64,000 nt of DNA, taken from the NCBI RefSeq assembly GCF_900142695.1, contig NZ_FRBU01000013.1, positions 1 through 64,000 on the forward strand, read 5' to 3'. Position 1 is the stretch's first letter; the number at the start of each line of letters is the position of its first letter. Under the pieces are notes generated by a model, which was not told the origin of the DNA, searched no databases, and saw only the letters and a program-made list of their open reading frames with translations. This document shows, piece by piece, positions 1 to 9,429 of this stretch. The position numbers and the translations under genes are program-made. This stretch comes from Flavobacterium xanthum (lineage in GTDB: Bacteria > Bacteroidota > Bacteroidia > Flavobacteriales > Flavobacteriaceae).

Positions 1-204
1 GTTATTTCCGATTTTAGCCTAGAAAATAGAAATGAAAACTTAAAAAACTATCTTAAGTTTCTAAAAAAGTTGCATCGCGAATAGGTCGCAGCATAAACAT
101 TCTTTTTAGAAAGGTAAAACTTGAAATTAGCATCGTAAAATAACAACTACCTATTTTTCAATTCATTTTCAATTTTACCATTTTCTACTCTTTATAAAAT
201 TCAC

Positions 205-212
205 TATTTTTG
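205..212 (+). promoter_or_regulatory. Promoter -7 element for aguB
   Basis: TATTTTTG fits the Bacteroidota sigma factor -7 consensus TAnnTTTG and ends 18 bases before the aguB ATG. I see no TTG at the usual -33 spacing. The upstream 200 bases of the window hold no recognisable gene. Confidence 0.55.
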
Positions 213-230
213 CAGTCTAAAAATTAGAGT

Positions 231-1118
231 ATGCCAAATAAAAAATATAAGATTGCAGTTATTCAATTGAACCTTAACGATGTTGCCGAAAACAACTTAA
301 AAAAGTGTATTAGTTGGGTTCGTGATGCTGCGAGTCAAGGTGCTGAAGTAATCTCTTTGCCGGAATTATACAGCAGTCATTATTTTTGTCAAAGTGAAGA
401 TGTAGATAATTTTGCTTTGGCAGAACCACTTTATAGTACTTCTTTTATTGCTTTTAGCGCTTTGGCAAAAGAATTAGGAGTGGTGATCATTGTTCCTTTC
501 TTTGAAAAAAGAATGGCCGGAATCTACCATAACAGTGCTTACATCATCGATACAGACGGTTCAGAAGCAGGTTTGTATCGCAAAATGCACATTCCAGATG
601 ACCCTCACTTTTATGAAAAATTCTATTTCACGCCGGGTGATTTAGGGTTCAAAACAATTCCAACTAAAAAAGGAAAAGTAGGAACTTTAATTTGTTGGGA
701 TCAATGGTATCCGGAAGCCGCTCGTTTGACGGCTTTGCAAGGGGCTGAAGTGTTGTTTTACCCAACAGCAATTGGATGGCATCCACAAGAAAAAGAGCAA
801 TATGGTGAAAACCAACATGGCGCTTGGATGAGTGTTATGAAAGGTCACGCCGTTGCAAATGGTGTTTATGTTGCTGCAGCAAATAGAATTGGTTTAGAGC
901 AATACTTGCCTGATACGGCGGGAATTCAGTTTTGGGGATCTTCGTTTATTGCGGGACCACAAGGCGAAATTTTGGCACAAGCCTCACACGATAAAGAAGA
1001 AATCCTAATTGCCGAAGTTGATTTAGACTTACAAGAAAATGTGCGTCAAAACTGGCCTTTCTTTAGAGATAGAAGAATAGACGCTTTTGGCGATATTACT
1101 AAAAGAGCGATTGACTGA
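231..1118 (+). CDS. aguB: N-carbamoylputrescine amidase (nitrilase superfamily)
   Basis: Hydrolyses N-carbamoylputrescine to putrescine, CO2 and ammonia, the last step of the agmatine route to polyamines; a cytoplasmic enzyme. The 295-residue protein is one carbon-nitrogen hydrolase domain with the nitrilase triad visible as Glu45 (in SLPELYSSHYF), Lys118 (YRKMHIPDD) and Cys155 (LICWDQWYPE). The length is normal for AguB. The ATG is preceded by a TAnnTTTG promoter element. Its pathway partner aguA lies 1.8 kb downstream on the same strand, which supports AguB over other nitrilase-family amidases. A reverse-strand lipoprotein gene sits between the two. Confidence 0.93.
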   Translation: MPNKKYKIAVIQLNLNDVAENNLKKCISWVRDAASQGAEVISLPELYSSHYFCQSEDVDNFALAEPLYSTSFIAFSALAKELGVVIIVPFFEKRMAGIYHNSAYIIDTDGSEAGLYRKMHIPDDPHFYEKFYFTPGDLGFKTIPTKKGKVGTLICWDQWYPEAARLTALQGAEVLFYPTAIGWHPQEKEQYGENQHGAWMSVMKGHAVANGVYVAAANRIGLEQYLPDTAGIQFWGSSFIAGPQGEILAQASHDKEEILIAEVDLDLQENVRQNWPFFRDRRIDAFGDITKRAID

Positions 1119-1134
1119 CGTACCTTTCGACAAT

Positions 1135-1176
1135 AAAAAATCCCTGCTTAGAAAAAATTCTTAGCAGGGATTTTTA
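1135..1176. terminator. Bidirectional terminator between aguB and the lipoprotein gene
   Basis: TCCCTGCT (1141-1148) pairs with AGCAGGGA (1163-1170), and the stem extends past one mismatch. It is flanked by A6 on the left and T5 on the right, so it can stop both convergent genes. Confidence 0.8.
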
Positions 1177-1196
1177 TTTAAAGTAAACTTCTAAAT

Positions 1197-2723
1197 CTAA
1201 TTCAAATCCGGTTGAAATATTTTAACGACACCATCGCCTTCACTACTTACCACCACTAAACTTCTTTTGGTTGGACTTTTTGAGGCTGGAATAAAAAGCA
1301 ATCCTTCTGGAGCATCACCAGTTTTGAAAATTTGCAAAAATTTTGGAGCAGCGGGATTAGATACATCATACACTACAACAGCATCTACTCGTTCCAAACC
1401 TACAAAAAGAATGGTTTTATTACCCATTTTAGTCACCACAACGGATTCTGGCTCTACTGATTTATCATCACTTCGATTGTCATCATAAATACCTAATTCC
1501 TGTGCTTTTTTGTCTAATTCATTTTTACTATCGAATACTAATTCTCCGGTATTTCCATTCCAAATCGAGAAAGAACGGGCTCCAAAAGAAACTAATTCGT
1601 CAAAATCACCATCGCCGTCTGTATCACCCATTTTGGTATTGATATTCAACCTTCCCATACTTGCTTCCGCTTTTAAAGCCGCCGCATTAGGAAATGCAAT
1701 TGGATCAAGAACAACTGACGAACTGCTGATTCTTTTTACATCTACAAAAGCTGAATATTCTCTGGCATCTCCTTCATTTGCAGTAACAAAATAAGGGGTT
1801 TTATTGACTTCAAAATTAGTTATAGCATCTGGTTGAAACATTCCTTTTGCTTTCCAATTATTAGCAAAAACGCCACCATCTTTATCGCTGATATCGATAG
1901 CATTCTCAGCAAGATTATAGTCTTTATAACCTAATGGAAAAATATTCGTGATCGTTTTGGTTGTCAAATCAATTTTAGCCACGCCGTTATTTTCCTGTAA
2001 AGTTACCCAAGCCGTTTTAGAATCAGCAGAAATCGTGATGTATTCCGGTTCAATATCAGACGCAAAATTATTCGTTGGACTTGCAATTCTGAATCCTTTT
2101 GTTTTCAATGTACTCAATTGACTGCTTAAACTTGCGAAATTTAAAGTCGTCACCGCATAATTACTGTTCACTGCAATAATAGAAACAGAACCGTCCGGAT
2201 CTATCGAATAGGTATCATTTGGTTCTCCTTCATTAGCAGTCATGATATAATTTCCGTCAGGAGAGAAAGTAATCATATCCGGTAAAGCACCAACCGTAAT
2301 TTCTTTAATGACACTGTAATTAGCCGTATCAAAAACGACTACTTTTCCAGCATCTTGCTTATTTGGTTTTGCCTCTAAAGCTACTGCTAACTTTCCATTA
2401 TACGTTGCCACGCTATTTGAAGCTCCATTAAATGGGGTTAAATCGATACTTGTTAGAAAAACCGGATTGGATGGATTCGATAAATCGATAACATCAATCC
2501 TATTTGTATTGCTATTGTTTACCGTAAATAATTTTTTAGAAACCTCGTCGTATGCGCTAATTTCAGCAGCTCCAGCGCCACCAATCGTTATGGAACCAAT
2601 TTCTTTAAAAGTGGCAGCATTTTCATTAACAACCAACTCAGGAGATTCCTCTTTACTAGAGTCATTTTCGCAACTTGACAATACCAAAATTGCCGCTAAT
2701 AGTGTAATACCGTATTTTTTCAT
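1197..2723 (-). CDS. Choice-of-anchor I family lipoprotein (beta-propeller)
   Basis: A secreted surface or periplasmic lipoprotein of unknown substrate. The N-terminus MKKYGITLLAAILVLSSC is a lipoprotein signal with its lipobox Cys. The rest resembles the choice-of-anchor I family: LVIVD-type beta-propeller segments, a GEPNDTYSIDPDGSVSII stretch, and an acidic DTDGDGDFDEL loop that may bind calcium. The longest open frame begins at a TTG at 2747, but that TTG is the end of a promoter element (2745-2752). The ATG at 2723 is therefore taken as the start, giving 508 residues. Some family members are annotated as alkaline-phosphatase-like, but no phosphatase active site was identified here. Confidence 0.8.
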   Translation of the reverse strand: MKKYGITLLAAILVLSSCENDSSKEESPELVVNENAATFKEIGSITIGGAGAAEISAYDEVSKKLFTVNNSNTNRIDVIDLSNPSNPVFLTSIDLTPFNGASNSVATYNGKLAVALEAKPNKQDAGKVVVFDTANYSVIKEITVGALPDMITFSPDGNYIMTANEGEPNDTYSIDPDGSVSIIAVNSNYAVTTLNFASLSSQLSTLKTKGFRIASPTNNFASDIEPEYITISADSKTAWVTLQENNGVAKIDLTTKTITNIFPLGYKDYNLAENAIDISDKDGGVFANNWKAKGMFQPDAITNFEVNKTPYFVTANEGDAREYSAFVDVKRISSSSVVLDPIAFPNAAALKAEASMGRLNINTKMGDTDGDGDFDELVSFGARSFSIWNGNTGELVFDSKNELDKKAQELGIYDDNRSDDKSVEPESVVVTKMGNKTILFVGLERVDAVVVYDVSNPAAPKFLQIFKTGDAPEGLLFIPASKSPTKRSLVVVSSEGDGVVKIFQPDLN

Positions 2724-2744
2724 AAGTATATTTTTAAATTTATT

Positions 2745-2771
2745 CAAAAATAACTAGCTGAAGCCCGACAA
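2745..2771 (-). promoter_or_regulatory. Promoter of the choice-of-anchor I gene
   Basis: On the minus strand TATTTTTG (2745-2752) matches the -7 consensus, and TTG (2769-2771) lies 16 bases upstream, one short of the usual spacing. It overlaps the first possible TTG start and so argues for the ATG at 2723. Confidence 0.6.
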
Positions 2772-2875
2772 GAATTAACTAAATATTATATAATCATTAC
2801 CAAAACTATTCTTATAAATTTATCAAATGTCTGAAATGAATGGTTGCGAACTATTTTAAAATCCTATTGAATGTT

Positions 2876-2883
2876 TATATTTG
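2876..2883 (+). promoter_or_regulatory. Promoter -7 element for aguA
   Basis: TATATTTG matches TAnnTTTG and ends 25 bases before the aguA ATG. No TTG is present at the usual -33 distance. Confidence 0.55.
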
Positions 2884-2908
2884 CAGTCTTTAAAATTAGA
2901 TACGCTGT

Positions 2909-3949
2909 ATGACGACAAATAACAGAAGATTCCCTGCAGAATGGGAAAAGCAACAAGGAATTTTACTTTGTTTTCCTCATAACGGAAAAGACTGGCCCGG
3001 AAAATACGAAGCTGTGCAGTGGGCTTTTGTGGAATTTATCAAAAAAGTGGCTACTTATGAAACCGTTTTCTTAGTAGTTGCCGATGAAATTAAAAAAGAA
3101 AAAGTCAATATCATGCTGGAAACGGCTCATGTTACGCTTCCAAATATTTCCTACATCATTCATAAAACCAATAGAAGTTGGATGCGTGATTCGGGTCCGA
3201 TAATCGTTAAAAACGGAACCGAAAGAGAGGCACTAAACTTTAATTTTAATGGTTGGGCGAAATATAAAAACATTCAATTAGACAAATTCGTTCCTGCAAA
3301 AGTGGGCAAATTCTTGAATATTCCTGTGACTCAAGTCATGTACAAAGGAAAACCGGTAATTGTAGAAGGTGGTGCAATTGATACTAACGGAAGAGGTACT
3401 TTATTAACTTCAGAGGAATGCTTGATGCATCCTAATATTCAGGTTCGGAATCCCAATTTTACCAAAGCAGATTACGAAGCCGTTTTTAAGGAATATCTCG
3501 GCATCACCAATGTAATTTGGTTGGGAGACGGAATCGAAGGGGATGATACGCACGGTCACATTGATGATTTATGCCGCTTTGTAAATGAAGATACGATTGT
3601 AACTATTGTAGAAACAGATCAAACGGATAATAATTACAAACCGTTGCAAGACAATTTAAAACGCTTACAAAACGCCAAACTGGAAAATGGCAAATCGCCT
3701 ATAATTGTAGCTTTACCAATGCCAAAACGTTTGGAATTTGATGGCTTACGATTGCCCGCTAGTTATGCTAATTTCTTAATTTTAAATCACTGTGTTTTGG
3801 TTCCTACTTTTAACGACCGTAATGACAGAGTCGCTTTAAACATCCTTTCAGAATGTTTTCCGGATAGAGAAGTCATCGGCATTAGTGCTACGGATTTTAT
3901 TTGGGGATTTGGAACATTACATTGTTTGAGTCAACAAATTCCAGCGTAA
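2909..3949 (+). CDS. aguA: Agmatine deiminase
   Basis: Converts agmatine to N-carbamoylputrescine plus ammonia, feeding AguB encoded just upstream; cytoplasmic. This is a 346-residue guanidine-modifying (PAD_porph) enzyme. Visible family motifs are WMRDSGPI near residue 91, an EGGAIDTNG segment, GDDTHGHIDD holding the catalytic His and Asp, and GFGTLHCLSQQ with the nucleophilic Cys at about 339. Length and C-terminus are typical. Peptidylarginine deiminases share the fold, but the nearby aguB makes agmatine the likely substrate. Confidence 0.94.
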   Translation: MTTNNRRFPAEWEKQQGILLCFPHNGKDWPGKYEAVQWAFVEFIKKVATYETVFLVVADEIKKEKVNIMLETAHVTLPNISYIIHKTNRSWMRDSGPIIVKNGTEREALNFNFNGWAKYKNIQLDKFVPAKVGKFLNIPVTQVMYKGKPVIVEGGAIDTNGRGTLLTSEECLMHPNIQVRNPNFTKADYEAVFKEYLGITNVIWLGDGIEGDDTHGHIDDLCRFVNEDTIVTIVETDQTDNNYKPLQDNLKRLQNAKLENGKSPIIVALPMPKRLEFDGLRLPASYANFLILNHCVLVPTFNDRNDRVALNILSECFPDREVIGISATDFIWGFGTLHCLSQQIPA

Positions 3950-3971
3950 TTTTAGACTACCAAATAGAATA

Positions 3972-4010
3972 AAAAAAAGACTTGAAGAACAATTACTTCA
4001 AGTCTTTTTT
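3972..4010. terminator. Bidirectional terminator after aguA
   Basis: GACTTGAAG (3979-3987) and CTTCAAGTC (3996-4004) form a perfect 9-bp stem with an 8-base loop, flanked by A-rich and T6 tracts. It serves the convergent aguA and M1 peptidase genes. Confidence 0.85.
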
Positions 4011-4030
4011 ATTTCTATTAAATAAAAACA

Positions 4031-6301
4031 CTATTTATCTTTAGTAAATGGTATTTTTTGTCCATCAGGGGTCAACATTTCAAATCCATTTAAGCTATCA
4101 TTAAATTCAAATTTAAGTCCTGCCAATTTAGATTCAAAAGTATTTTTCCCAATGGGTTCGACTGAAAAGCTTGGATAATTAGTTATCAAAACATTTAGCA
4201 CGCCATTTTTCTCTGAAAAAGTAATTTTCAAAGGAGCCATTTTAGTGGAGTAAACCCCTAAATAACCATCCAAAATTATGTCTTTTTCAATCAAACCTTT
4301 ACCTGAAGTCCAAATGTTATTGGTTGTATTGCTGTCTGGTAAAACATGATCTGGATCTAGCGTAATACTTTCTATTTCTTCGGTCGAATTATGTTTAAAA
4401 GACCATGCCTTGTTTTTTTGCCAAACTTCAACTGGTAATGTAACACGAGTTAGTTTTCCGCTTTTTGTTTTTACGTCTAAACTTACTGGCATTGCCATTT
4501 TTTCGAAGTTTTCAATTGATATAACAACGCCTAATTTTGGATCATTTTTTACATATTTAATTGAATTTATTCCTTGATCTAATCGCCAGTTGTATTGGAA
4601 CCAACCTCTCCAAAACCAACTCAAATCTTCGCCAGCTACATTTTCAATTGTTCTAAAGAAATCATCTGGTTGTGGGTGTTTGTACGCCCAACGCTCAATA
4701 TACGTTTTCAAAGCCAAGTCAAACCGTTCTTTACCAAGAACTTGTTCCCGTAAAATAACTAATCCGGAGCTAGGTTTAGAATAGGCCAAAAGACCAATAT
4801 TAGCTTCTTTCATATTATCTGGAGAACTCATTATGGTCTCAAGATTAGGACTAGTGTACATTTCTGCTCTTTGATGCAAATCTGCCTTCGCTTCTTTGTA
4901 TTCACCATTGTTAAAATCAGCTGAACTTAATGAATTAATAAAAGTATTAAAACCTTCGTCCATCCACGCAAACAATCTTTCATTGGAACCCACAATCATA
5001 GGAAACCAAATGTGGCCAAACTCATGATCTGTAACACCCCATAAATCAGCACCTTTAGACTCCCAACTGCAAAAAACAATACCTGGATATTCCATTCCAC
5101 CTTCATTACCCGCAACATTTGTAGCTGCTGGATAGGGATATTCAAACCATCTTTTAGAATAGTTTTCAATCGATGCTTTTGTATATTCTGTGGAACGTCC
5201 CCACGCGTCATTTCCAGCACTTTCAACTGGATAAACGGAAATAGCTACTGATTTTTTTCCACTTGGTAAATTGATTTTTGCAGCATCTAAAATAAACGAG
5301 GCAGACGAAGACCAAGAAAAATCACGTGAATTTTTAATTTTATAATTCCAAGTTTTAGTAGTTGTAGCAGCAGTTTTAGATAAACTTGCCACTTCTTCAG
5401 CGGTACGAATAAAAACTGTTTTGTCACTTTGTTTGGCTTGAGCTAATCTACTTTGTTCCACCGTTGAATAAACAGCAGTAGGATTTAGTAATTCTCCAGA
5501 AGCAACCACAATATGATTAGAAGGCGCAGTAATGCTCACATCAAAATCACCGTATTCCAGGTAAAATTCAGCAGCTCCTAGATACGGATTTGTATTCCAA
5601 CCTCTTACATCATCATAGACACACATGCGAGGATACCATTGTGCCATAGTAAATATTTTGCCGTTTTTAGTTTCTAAAACTCCCATTCGGTCAGAACCTT
5701 CAAAGGGCGCTATAAATGAAAAGTCGATTTTAATTTTTACGGAACCGCCTTTTGCATTTAATCCTTGTGGAAGAAAAACCTGCATTCTGGTATCAGTGAT
5801 TACGTACTTTGATTCTGTTTCGGTTGCTTTTCCTTTCAAGGTAGTAATTACTTTTACCGATTTTATTTTATGCCCACCTTCAAAAATTTGGCCTTGAGCC
5901 CCATTTCTACTTCCAGTCATAGGAACTATAGCACTTCCGCGGGAATCTGCTTTGAATAAATTTTGGTCTAAGTTCATCCAAACAAAAGCCATTTTATCCG
6001 GACTGTTGTTCGTATAGGTAATGATTCCCGTTCCGGTAATCTCGTTGTTTTTTTCATCCAACTTAGCCGTTAATTTATAATCCGCACTATTTTGCCAATA
6101 TTCAGCGCCTGGCTGACCACTTGCAGAACGCGTAGTTGTTCCATTTTTGGAGTAAAAAAACGGGGCAAAAGCATCATGATAATCGTACTTAGAATTGGCA
6201 GTACCAGATGCATTTCCAGGAGTTTGTTGTGCCGATAAAGAGCTAACTCCCAATAAGAATAAAGTTAAGTGGAGTACGACTCCGACGCGGATATTTTTCA
6301 T
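4031..6301 (-). CDS. M1 family zinc metallopeptidase, exported
   Basis: A large exported aminopeptidase-like protein of 756 residues. It begins with a Sec signal ([25 protein letters not shown]). It then has an M1 N-terminal beta domain and a gluzincin catalytic domain with HEFGH near residue 425 and the third zinc ligand Glu in DEGFNTF about 19 residues later. The substrate-loop motif reads GGMEYPG rather than the GxMEN of classical M1 aminopeptidases, so N-terminal peptide recognition may differ. It is a single gene ended by the terminator at 3972-4010. The physiological substrate cannot be told from sequence; a general periplasmic peptide-degrading role is inferred. Confidence 0.88.
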   Translation of the reverse strand: MKNIRVGVVLHLTLFLLGVSSLSAQQTPGNASGTANSKYDYHDAFAPFFYSKNGTTTRSASGQPGAEYWQNSADYKLTAKLDEKNNEITGTGIITYTNNSPDKMAFVWMNLDQNLFKADSRGSAIVPMTGSRNGAQGQIFEGGHKIKSVKVITTLKGKATETESKYVITDTRMQVFLPQGLNAKGGSVKIKIDFSFIAPFEGSDRMGVLETKNGKIFTMAQWYPRMCVYDDVRGWNTNPYLGAAEFYLEYGDFDVSITAPSNHIVVASGELLNPTAVYSTVEQSRLAQAKQSDKTVFIRTAEEVASLSKTAATTTKTWNYKIKNSRDFSWSSSASFILDAAKINLPSGKKSVAISVYPVESAGNDAWGRSTEYTKASIENYSKRWFEYPYPAATNVAGNEGGMEYPGIVFCSWESKGADLWGVTDHEFGHIWFPMIVGSNERLFAWMDEGFNTFINSLSSADFNNGEYKEAKADLHQRAEMYTSPNLETIMSSPDNMKEANIGLLAYSKPSSGLVILREQVLGKERFDLALKTYIERWAYKHPQPDDFFRTIENVAGEDLSWFWRGWFQYNWRLDQGINSIKYVKNDPKLGVVISIENFEKMAMPVSLDVKTKSGKLTRVTLPVEVWQKNKAWSFKHNSTEEIESITLDPDHVLPDSNTTNNIWTSGKGLIEKDIILDGYLGVYSTKMAPLKITFSEKNGVLNVLITNYPSFSVEPIGKNTFESKLAGLKFEFNDSLNGFEMLTPDGQKIPFTKDK

Positions 6302-6471
6302 TTTCTTGTAATTTATATCACAAATTAATGAAAAAAAAGAGAATTTTAAACTATTAAACCAAATTCATTCTGCTTTGAGACGTAAAATCATGGATTAAGC
6401 CAACAAGAATTAAAAATTATAAAATACATTTACACCAGAAACCTATTTTTAAATTAAACTGGAACAAAATT

Positions 6472-7323
6472 TTGACAACGACAATTAAAAACGTCACTCT
6501 TTCTGCTGAAATTAAACACTTTGGTGCTGAATTAATTTCGCTCAAAACGAATCAGAATAAAGAATATATTTGGGAAGGAAACCCTAAATTTTGGGGTAAG
6601 CATGCACCTATTTTATTTCCAATTGTAGGGACGTTAAAAAACAATTCTTTTCAATACGAAGGAACTGATTATTCCTTATTCAGACACGGATTCGCAAGAG
6701 ATATGGCATTCGAATTAATCCATTCGACCGAGAACAGTGCTACTTTCACTCTACAATCTTCTGCTGACACCTTAAAAGTCTATCCTTTTGAATTTGAATT
6801 GCAAATTAGTTACACTTTAGAAGAAAACAACTTAACTATTGCATACCATGTGCGTAACAAGGGAAAATCTAAAATGCCATTTGCTATTGGAGCGCATCCC
6901 GCTTTTGCCTTACCAAATGAATTTGAAAATTATGCGATTGCTTTCGAAAAAGAAGAAGATTTGGAGTATTATATTTTAGAAAATGACTTGGTTTCAAATA
7001 AAACAGAAAGACTAAAAGTTGATGATAAAAAAATTCCACTAACTTATGATTTATTTAAAAATGATGCTTTGATTTTCAAAACACTACATTCCAAATCATT
7101 GACTATTTCAGAAAATGAAAATCCGGTATTGAAAGTACATTTTGAAGGTTTCCCGAGTTTAGGAATTTGGACAAAGATGAATGCACCTTTCATTTGTATC
7201 GAACCCTGGTTTGGCTATTCTGACACTACCGAAAGTACCGGCGATTTGTTCGAAAAAGAAGGCATTCAAATTTTAGAATCAAACGGCGAATTCCAATCAA
7301 AGTATAGCATTGAATTACTTTAA
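6472..7323 (+). CDS. Aldose 1-epimerase family protein
   Basis: A galactose-mutarotase-like (LacX type) protein of 283 residues, probably interconverting alpha and beta anomers of a sugar or sugar phosphate in the cytoplasm. Seen in the sequence: FRHGFARD around residue 70, GAHPAF with the conserved His near residue 141, and a C-terminal CIEPWFG. The frame opens with TTG. No ATG lies upstream in frame and the N-terminus matches the family, so TTG is the likely start. A GNAT gene follows after 14 bases and is probably co-transcribed. The exact sugar is unknown. Confidence 0.85.
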   Translation: MTTTIKNVTLSAEIKHFGAELISLKTNQNKEYIWEGNPKFWGKHAPILFPIVGTLKNNSFQYEGTDYSLFRHGFARDMAFELIHSTENSATFTLQSSADTLKVYPFEFELQISYTLEENNLTIAYHVRNKGKSKMPFAIGAHPAFALPNEFENYAIAFEKEEDLEYYILENDLVSNKTERLKVDDKKIPLTYDLFKNDALIFKTLHSKSLTISENENPVLKVHFEGFPSLGIWTKMNAPFICIEPWFGYSDTTESTGDLFEKEGIQILESNGEFQSKYSIELL

Positions 7324-7337
7324 TTAAAAAAATTAAT

Positions 7338-7886
7338 ATGTTAACAATCTCTTTCACCCCATTTCCAAATTTAGAAACCGAACGTTTGCTTTTAAGAAGA
7401 GTCGTTCCTACCGATGTAAAGGAAATTTTCGCATTGCGATCTAATCCGGAAACGATGAAATACATTCCAAGACCTTTATTAAAAACCGATGAAGATACCT
7501 TAGAACATGTTGCCATGATTGACAGTAAAATAGACACTAATGAGGGAATCAATTGGGCGATTACATTGAAAGACAATCCAAAACTAATTGGAATAATTGG
7601 TCACTATAGAATAAAACCGGAGCATTTTCGCGCCGAAATTGGTTACATGCTACTTCCTGAATATCATGGAAAAGGAATCATTTCTGAAGCGGTAAAAGAA
7701 GCCATACGTTATGGTTTTCAAGTGATGAAATTGCATTCCATCGAAGCTGTTATTGATCCTGAAAATCAAGCTTCAGCAAAGGTTTTAGAGAAAAATGGGT
7801 TTGTTAAAGAAGCTCATTTTAAAGAAAATGAATATTATGATGGCCGTTTTTGGGATAGTGTAGTTTATTCTCTGCTAGATACGTAG
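7338..7886 (+). CDS. GNAT family N-acetyltransferase (RimJ/RimL type)
   Basis: A 182-residue acetyl-CoA-dependent transferase of the Acetyltransf_3 type. It shows the entry motif LETERLLLRRV, the GxIGHYRI beta strand, an EIGYMLLPEYHGKGII acetyl-CoA loop, and ENQASAKVLEKNGFVKE, which is the family's C-terminal N-x-A-S signature. RimJ/RimL relatives acetylate ribosomal protein N-termini, but many paralogues act on small amines or other proteins, so the substrate is not assigned. It starts with ATG 14 bases after the epimerase gene, suggesting an operon. Confidence 0.85.
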   Translation: MLTISFTPFPNLETERLLLRRVVPTDVKEIFALRSNPETMKYIPRPLLKTDEDTLEHVAMIDSKIDTNEGINWAITLKDNPKLIGIIGHYRIKPEHFRAEIGYMLLPEYHGKGIISEAVKEAIRYGFQVMKLHSIEAVIDPENQASAKVLEKNGFVKEAHFKENEYYDGRFWDSVVYSLLDT

Positions 7887-7962
7887 CATTCGAATTAGTG
7901 AGTACTGGAAAAGATACCTATTAAATTAATTTCAACAAAAAATAAACTATACAATTAATATT

Positions 7963-7970
7963 TATCTTTG
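7963..7970 (+). promoter_or_regulatory. Promoter -7 element for the DUF3575 gene
   Basis: TATCTTTG fits TAnnTTTG. It contains the TTG that opens the longest frame (7968), which rules that TTG out as a start and favours the ATG at 8022. Confidence 0.55.
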
Positions 7971-8021
7971 CTTCGCTTAGTCCCCTACGCAATTAGTTCC
8001 AATAGATATAAAATTCTCTTC

Positions 8022-8573
8022 ATGAAAAAATTATTCGTAGCCTCTTTTCTATTTTTCTCCGTATTATCACAAAGCCAAACTTACGTAAAAGTTAATGCTG
8101 TTTCAACTTTATTGACGGTTCCAAATGTGGGTATTGAAACTAGTATTGGAAAAAAATCGACTTTTCAATTTGACATTACAGCCTCTTTTTGGAAATCAAT
8201 AAATGGCAAGCCAGCACAATTTTATATTTTTATACCTGAATACCGCTACCATTTCAGAGAAAAATATAATGGTTTTTATGTTGGAGCACATGTTGGAGGC
8301 ACCTTGTACAATTTTCAAAAATGGAATTATCTTAATACAGACAACTATGAAAAAGGAGTTGGATACATGGTTGGTGCTACTGTAGGATATCAAAAAAAGA
8401 TTAAAGAACGCTTTCTACTTGATTTTTTTATCGGCGGTGGTAACCATCAAGGATTTTATAAAGGATACCTTATTTCCACGAACGAGCGTGTGGATAGTGC
8501 CAAAAAATACAATAAAAGTGGTGAATGGTTGCCTTACCGCGGTGGCATTATGATTTCTTACCAATTAGACTAA
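8022..8573 (+). CDS. DUF3575 family outer-membrane barrel protein
   Basis: A 183-residue exported protein. MKKLFVASFLFFSVLSQSQ is a Sec signal. The mature part has alternating short beta strands (VNAVSTLL..PNVGIETSIG, FIPEYRYHF, GFYVGAHVGG, YMVGATVGYQKK, DFFIGGGNHQ) and ends in MISYQLD, the pattern of the DUF3575 small barrels common in Bacteroidota. The upstream TTG at 7968 was rejected because it lies in a promoter element. Its TAA stop overlaps the TAG stop of the convergent VF530-type gene by two bases. Function unknown; a structural envelope role is inferred. Confidence 0.75.
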   Translation: MKKLFVASFLFFSVLSQSQTYVKVNAVSTLLTVPNVGIETSIGKKSTFQFDITASFWKSINGKPAQFYIFIPEYRYHFREKYNGFYVGAHVGGTLYNFQKWNYLNTDNYEKGVGYMVGATVGYQKKIKERFLLDFFIGGGNHQGFYKGYLISTNERVDSAKKYNKSGEWLPYRGGIMISYQLD

Positions 8574-8806
8574 ACTTTATTTTCAAATTTAGGCAAGGAT
8601 TGAACGTATAAGTCTTCCACTTGTTTTCTAGCCCAATCCGTTTTTCGTAGAAAGTTCAAACTAGATTTGACACTTGGATTATCCGTAAAACACTTTACTT
8701 TTATGAGCTCTCCCAGCGTATCAAATCCATAGTGATCTACTAATTGTTCTACTATTTTTTGAAGTGTAATTCCGTGAAGCGGATCTTTTGATTTTAATTT
8801 TTCCAT
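8570..8806 (-). CDS. VF530 family (DUF2132) small DNA-binding protein
   Basis: A 78-residue protein starting MEKLKSKDPLHGITLQKIVEQLVDHYGFDTLG and containing the family's KCFTDNPSVKSSLNFLRKTDWAR segment. VF530 proteins are small helical proteins proposed to bind DNA; the role is unproven. The longest frame starts eight codons earlier, but a TATATTTG promoter element (8811-8818) falls there, so the ATG at 8806 is chosen. Only four bases separate the element from this ATG, which suggests an almost leaderless mRNA. Confidence 0.8.
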   Translation of the reverse strand: MEKLKSKDPLHGITLQKIVEQLVDHYGFDTLGELIKVKCFTDNPSVKSSLNFLRKTDWARKQVEDLYVQSLPKFENKV

Positions 8807-8810
8807 TTTG

Positions 8811-8818
8811 CAAATATA
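8811..8818 (-). promoter_or_regulatory. Promoter -7 element for the VF530-type gene
   Basis: TATATTTG on the minus strand is followed by CAAA and then the ATG at 8806. A transcript starting 5-7 bases after the element would begin at or next to the start codon. Confidence 0.5.
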
Positions 8819-8855
8819 TAAAAACAGCAATTACTAATTTTTTAAATTCATTCTA

Positions 8856-9340
8856 ATGAAAAAATTTCTCTTACTTTTTACATTTTTATTTTTAAATATC
8901 AGTTTTGGACAAAAAATAACAACAACCTACTACTTTATACGCCATGCTGAAAAAGTAGATAGTTCTAAAAATCCAGATTTATCACCAAGAGGTATGGAAA
9001 GAGCCGAACATTGGAACAAAATATTCGCAGAAGTAGATTTTGATTTAGTATACACTACTGATTTTAAAAGAACGGTTCAAACGGCAAGTCCAACTGCTAA
9101 AGCTAAAAAGAATACCGTCAAAATTTATGATCCTAAAAACATAGCAATTGAATCCTTCAAAAAGGAAACGTTAGGAAAAAAGGTTTTGATTGTTGGCCAT
9201 AGTAATACCATACCAAATTTTGTAAATCAAATGATTAATGAAAAACATACGAAGACATTGGCGATTCAACGTTTGGGAATCTTTATATTGTGACACTAAT
9301 AGGAGATGATATAAGTCACCAATTATTGAAATTAGAATAA
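8856..9340 (+). pseudogene. Histidine phosphatase family protein, frameshifted
   Basis: An exported member of the histidine phosphatase (SixA/phosphoglycerate mutase-like) family. It has a signal peptide (MKKFLLLFTFLFLNISFGQ), the catalytic YFIRHAEKVD near residue 29, and a second catalytic His in VGHSNTIPN. As read, the frame stops at 9293 (145 residues) with an unrelated tail. Adding one A to the A5 run at 9241-9245 restores a 161-residue frame ending at 9340, whose tail (TYEDIGDSTFGNLYIVTLIG, then about 11 more residues) is the expected C-terminal end of the family. It is either a real inactivating indel, a slippage-dependent gene, or a homopolymer sequencing error. The catalytic core precedes the shift and is intact. 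Confidence 0.82.
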
Positions 9341-9368
9341 GCTGAGTCAAAGCATAAAATAAAACTAT

Positions 9369-9403
9369 AAAAAAGTCACTATCAAATAATAGTGACTTTT
9401 TTT
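9369..9403. terminator. Bidirectional terminator
   Basis: AAAAGTCACTAT (9371-9382) and ATAGTGACTTTT (9389-9400) form a perfect stem with a 6-base loop, ending in T7. It lies between the convergent histidine phosphatase and OmpW genes. Confidence 0.85.
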
Positions 9404-9429
9404 GCTTTAATAAAATTAGAAATAAAATC

